15,299 nucleotides of DNA, taken from positions 1 to 15,299 of the forward strand of contig JAFDTZ010000046.1 of NCBI GenBank assembly GCA_019594305.1, in the 5' to 3' direction. This document shows positions 13,801 through 15,299 of the stretch, piece by piece. Under the pieces are notes generated by a model. That model worked only from the letters and a program-made list of their open reading frames with translations, made no database searches and was not told where the DNA came from. Each line of letters begins with the position of its first letter. Position 1 is the first letter of the stretch. The position numbers and the translations under genes were made by a program. The stretch is from Thermoplasmata archaeon. Lineage in GTDB: Archaea; Thermoplasmatota; Thermoplasmata; Halarchaeoplasmatales; Halarchaeoplasmataceae.

Positions 13801-15299
13801 CAGTACCGATAACACTTAAAGTACAGATACCCGAAGGAGATATCGGAGGTGCGACAGACATAGGAACCGTCCATTTTATATCATGGCGGAACAACTCTAA
13901 AACGTATACAACGAGATTACGTATATACGTCCCGATCAGACCCAACTGGACCGACGATATGGAACAAGGATCCGGCGGATGGGTCTCGGAAGATAATGAC
14001 TTTGGAACTCATTGGCAGTTGGGCGACCCGTCAACATATGAATATGGTCCCGACTCAACTCCTTCCGGAGATAACAGCTGGGGTACCAACATACATTCCA
14101 ACTATACAAGAACGGCCGAAGCGACACTTACATCTCCTCTCATGGATCTTAGAGGTGCTACCAAGGCAAACATGAGTTTCTATCATTGGTATTCCATATG
14201 GGGAGATGATCCGGGAAACAGCCGTGCCGATGGTGGTTATCTGGAGATATCTCTTGACCTGGGCGAGTCCTGGAAATATTTGATCCCCGAGGAGGGTTAC
14301 AATGAGACCATCCATCAATCTGTAGGCGTTGGTCGGTGTTACGGTCAGAACAGTAACCGATGGTTGAAGGGAAGCGTCAACCTAACTGAATACGTAGGTA
14401 ACTATGTACTGTTACGATTTCATTTCTGGGGGCGTACCCCCGGACCTGTTACCAGATGGGCCGGTTGGTACATCGATGACGTAAGTCTAAACGCTACATT
14501 TCATCCTGTGGCGATGGAGAGCTATATGGACCGTGAGAGTAATTATTGTTCCGGCGAAGGTAGTGCATATTATAATCTGACCCTTACCAATCTGGGCCAG
14601 CAGGAAGATATCTTCGAGCTATCGACTGAAGAAACGGATTGGACCTATAACTTCTATAATGATACATGGGCCCCCCTCGATGATACCGGATACCTACCTG
14701 TACAAGAGACCATGAACGTAATTCTCGAAGTGATACCACCGGAGGGTGCGGCGCCGGGCGACTTCGACGAAAACAGATTGAACATATTTTCATACAACGA
14801 TCCCAATGTAAGTCATGAGTTCAACATCCATACCATGGTTCCTATACATGCACCCTATTATAACGATATGGAGGCTGGTAAGGGTCCATGGAGACACTAC
14901 TGGATCAGCGGTGAAGGTATAGAAGATAACTGGGAAATATCCCATAACCGTTCGTACAGTGGAAATCACTCATGGTGGAGCGGTCCCGAGATAGCGACAT
15001 GGATAAGCGGTGGTGACACCGCTCTTGAGACACCGTTCTTTGATCTCACCGGGGCGGATGAAGAAATCGAGATGACCTTCTGGCACTGGTACTCCTTTGA
15101 GAGTTCAAGATATTCAGTGATGGACGGTGGGATAGTCGAGGTATGGGACAATAAAAGCGAAACATGGACGCAGATATATCCGGAAGGCGGATACGATAGG
15201 GTGCTAAACCAGCTTTACCGTAATCCCCTTGGCGGCAGGGAGGCTTTTACATTTACCGGCACATTCCCGCAGTGGAACAGAGAGAACTTCGACCTTAGC
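7821..15299 (+). CDS. Giant secreted subtilisin-like (S8) serine protease, 3' end outside the window
   Basis: At least 2493 codons, open to the right edge without a stop. Residues 1-35 are a signal peptide or membrane anchor. Residues 36-225 look like a subtilase propeptide ('YYLVQFYTHVEAEWLNKM...VEIYEYIPDNTYLVGV'). The S8 catalytic domain (about 245-567) has an intact triad: Asp265 (VAVADTGID), His300 (HGTHVAG), oxyanion Asn410 (AAGNSGP), Ser502 (GGTSMAAPHVAGG). A KP-43-type beta domain follows ('LVNDLDLTVKGPDG', 575-702), then a 'DREVYNTASQPLITLVDTDL' beta module (709-815) and a fibronectin-III domain (822-913). Then come repeated modules: two 'ILLVDDD' alpha/beta domains, three MAM/immune-inhibitor-like jelly rolls (the last cut by the edge), and five 'N-x-G-x-x-D-x-F' beta-sandwich linkers. 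The ATG at 7836 is an alternative start. It probably digests extracellular protein; cell anchoring cannot be judged without the C-terminus. It is divergent from the 947-residue membrane protein. Confidence 0.95.
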   Translation, partial: MQVNRMYRLLYRATASLLFLFILISSLHLTSLIGGLSDEYHEINLDPDNNVNIRLKSAIFDPLEEGIEHVSFNEPGMNYYLVQFYTHVEAEWLNKMTSTGVEIYEYIPDNTYLVGVDSASSINIDGINSLPIRWAGKYLPQYKIHPSLISSEEDVLDITVLLFDDEEAETSFEYMEISFESLYTVWRSRFYIGISGSVNSSHIYDMASLTNLYWMEPHSPIMLLDEVSSEIVGGNWTAGEPWGPPGSYVNSLGYDGEGVRVAVADTGIDGGEGAVTHPDLTVTDFYDYVSDGGARDGHAHGTHVAGIIAGDGTTGRKDENGYLYGMGVAPAAELVAQKIFDDDGGWGYPSYSALMADAYNAGAYVSSNSWGGMSGAEYTIVCAEYDALVRDSMPGKEGEQPMVVIFAAGNSGPGPYTVSFPGTAKNVITVGASENYRPEKGSYADDIDDMAYFSSRGPTSDGRIKPDLVAPGTWISSSRSSAAANSLWGVIDEYYLWSGGTSMAAPHVAGGSAIFTQYYQEEYGVLPSPALTKGALVMGANDMSGGVIPNYGQGWGRLNLTNAVQPDGIFYHEDQDVGLKTGESVTRRIYVGNTEKPLKVVLSWTDPPASPAAMTALVNDLDLTVKGPDGTVYNGNQFVNSWSDPYSKERDNINNIEAVYIPPTELRYGEYVITVNAVNVPMDGVPGSPDIQQDFALIASYMPPSSEGKIGFDREVYNTASQPLITLVDTDLSKDPHEKDTTVVNITSQLTGDYEEIILTELETDLGVFTGRVELVLESNATDNNGLLEVLDNDWINVTYLKEDQGGNSYEVQASARIDVTPPDISNVSATELPHSRVEISWETNEPGTSRVVYGRSLPPSKEIENIRYTTDHTVVIPRLKELSSYYYYVESTDIAGNTARDDRDGLYHNFFVPKTPDILLVDDDNSLNNNGPYERRCVEEPSGVTYYSDALNSTGFDFETYVVPSRSSGPPLEIMEGYDVILWVTGYNGFHSTVESTLTYSDTQNLAAYLDGGGALWLVGPLVGNDLYGTGVTELPDDDFLRKYMGVSEMYSNLEPTGTPVKGVFGTFMEGFEGNVETHWRHEDNREDHAYELNPKAGAFGVVEGGNINYPYHGIAYETDIYRTAFFSWEPSFTGQSSLTDTVNRVIGWLTKPPVAVHLSPPGQIGYGIPGDTVEHPLKIFNHGINGADTYEIYTGDTNWDLQLVYRDGTPLKDTTGSDRIDTGRVSMGGSLDILVLVHIPHTAEELDRSTLLITVRSSLDPSIGSTANLETIVSVIPTWGDDFENPSEDWSVSSDLWGTEWEWGEPQAGPGEAAVGDHCWGTNIDTNYGKNSESSLISPPIYIGDSNTVLLSFRSWYHTEKYNDGGFVEVSIDRGDTWQRIAPVDGYNFTNGNFGGLGGDGYSGYGGKWTTEYFDLTGLTDDTIILRWRFSSGRGITRPGWYIDDVNVYVSQAGIGLKNTTRGGSAEPGGNHTYTINIENKGDNHDTFNIEYSSYHNWETGFYDSSWNPLYDSNEDGFIDTGIIAPDETKAIFVNITVPSGAEAGNDPETTALWFNSSVDATLGLSMLLYTYASADILLVDDDGGLGSRYWYTNALDSVGHTYNLWTAKQQGPPCPTAMSNHDAVIWFTGNHRGVTSPSGRDPLRERERKAIADYLEGGGKLYLSSQGAANVALEAGYEDFMEEYFGFKVRNSKAYFANNWWALPNPAFGSADSPIGDMLDIELCRHGEYFEGLDKRGVFGEIAGDGKEVFHMREDLTVATSVDGDFRTVYTGFDFASVATPESREELMKRILAWLSPEAEDVTVYPDGVKEASSGSSTKYRIRVRNQGSIVNRFELSAESELNWTYEFYHTDGTGPVWETEDIPPEGHFDIYLKVQVPDNIEPGLYVNMTVKASSVNDNDVEDTLLLKLLIPEPHVVSSPDERKMIGSEGEYIAIPLEVFNRGGLNDTISMYYSSIHGWTHQFYYTETDVPLNDTVGDDLVDTDEMPGLSSVPITLKVQIPEGDIGGATDIGTVHFISWRNNSKTYTTRLRIYVPIRPNWTDDMEQGSGGWVSEDNDFGTHWQLGDPSTYEYGPDSTPSGDNSWGTNIHSNYTRTAEATLTSPLMDLRGATKANMSFYHWYSIWGDDPGNSRADGGYLEISLDLGESWKYLIPEEGYNETIHQSVGVGRCYGQNSNRWLKGSVNLTEYVGNYVLLRFHFWGRTPGPVTRWAGWYIDDVSLNATFHPVAMESYMDRESNYCSGEGSAYYNLTLTNLGQQEDIFELSTEETDWTYNFYNDTWAPLDDTGYLPVQETMNVILEVIPPEGAAPGDFDENRLNIFSYNDPNVSHEFNIHTMVPIHAPYYNDMEAGKGPWRHYWISGEGIEDNWEISHNRSYSGNHSWWSGPEIATWISGGDTALETPFFDLTGADEEIEMTFWHWYSFESSRYSVMDGGIVEVWDNKSETWTQIYPEGGYDRVLNQLYRNPLGGREAFTFTGTFPQWNRENFDLS
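10569..11283 (+). repeat. Protease module: first ILLVDDD domain (residues about 917-1154)
   Basis: It opens with ILLVDDDNS (I = residue 919) and has an alternating strand/helix pattern including 'YDVILWVTGYN', 'LAAYLDGGGALWLVG' and a closing 'VIGWLTKP'. The fold suggested is a degenerate class I glutamine amidotransferase-like (flavodoxin-like) domain. I see no conserved catalytic Cys, so it is probably structural or binding. It is paralogous to the module at 12549-13217. Confidence 0.6.
11655..12179 (+). repeat. Protease module: first jelly-roll domain (residues about 1279-1453)
   Basis: It starts at 'WGDDFENPSEDW', then has 'WGTNIDTNYG', 'SSLISPPIYI', 'GGFVEVSIDRGDTWQRI' and closes with 'GWYIDDVNV'. 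These are the marks of MAM/immune-inhibitor-A-like carbohydrate- or protein-binding jelly rolls. It is followed directly by a beta-sandwich linker (12183-12545). Confidence 0.65.
12549..13217 (+). repeat. Protease module: second ILLVDDD domain (residues about 1577-1799)
   Basis: A paralogue of the first ILLVDDD domain: it opens with 'DILLVDDDGG', has 'HDAVIWFTGNH', 'IADYLEGGGKLYLSSQG', 'RTVYTGFDFASV' and closes with 'ILAWLSPE'. It follows a jelly roll and a linker, which suggests block duplication of a larger unit. Confidence 0.6.
13938..14500 (+). repeat. Protease module: second jelly-roll domain (residues about 2040-2229)
   Basis: It repeats the plan of the first jelly roll: 'WTDDMEQGSGGW', 'SWGTNIHSNY', 'TLTSPLMDL', 'GGYLEISLDLGESW', 'AGWYIDDVSL'. 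Two beta-sandwich linkers in tandem (13233-13562 and 13563-13937) precede it, and one follows (14508-14846). Confidence 0.65.
14850..15299 (+). repeat. Protease module: third jelly-roll domain, cut by the window edge
   Basis: It begins 'YYNDMEAGKGPW', then 'NHSWWSG', 'TALETPFFDLTGADEEIEM', 'GGIVEVWDNKSETWTQIYPEGG'. It lacks the closing 'GWYIDDV' strand because the window ends. It has 'WWSG' where the other two have 'WGTN', so it is the most diverged copy. Confidence 0.6.

Overview
The window looks like a chromosomal piece from an archaeon, most likely a euryarchaeal/Thermoplasmatota-type lineage. It carries archaeal-only versions of core genes: RNA polymerase subunit K, archaeal ribosomal protein uS2, the KH/beta-lactamase/beta-CASP ribonuclease aCPSF1 (FttA), and a proteasome beta subunit with Glu17/Lys33 as in Thermoplasma. 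Promoters have TATA boxes about 25 nt upstream of start codons, and several transcripts look leaderless or nearly so. The lineage assignment is an inference from the proteins, not a database result.

Layout. (1) At the left edge, bases 1-31 look like the first ten codons of a leftward gene with its own TATA box. (2) Bases 32-1106 have no intact gene. They hold a dense series of perfect or near-perfect short inverted repeats and, at about 625-916, a frameshifted remnant of a secreted-protein domain ('GWQFVSLPV' type). (3) 1162-1954 is a rightward rpoK-rpsB pair. (4) 1959-3872 is aCPSF1, running leftward and tail-to-tail with rpsB at a 4-base gap. (5) 3941-4594 is psmB, also leftward, with its own promoter. 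(6) 4810-7653 is a leftward gene for a 947-residue cysteine-free type I membrane protein built from about eight 100-residue beta modules, several resembling macroglobulin MG2 domains, with one C-terminal membrane helix and a very acidic cytoplasmic tail. (7) From 7821 to the right edge, a rightward gene encodes the first 2493 residues of a giant secreted subtilase (S8) and is still open at base 15299.

How the genes relate. Region 3-5 is a housekeeping block: transcription (RpoK), translation (uS2), transcription termination/RNA 3'-end formation (aCPSF1) and protein turnover (PsmB). Region 6-7 is a cell-surface block: a giant multidomain protease and a divergently transcribed modular membrane protein share a 167-base promoter region. 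This fits an organism that degrades extracellular protein, but any physical or regulatory link between the two is inference.

The least expected signal is not a protein. It is the palindrome field at 85-994, where hairpins flank and interrupt a decaying gene and several are followed by the same AGATAC motif.
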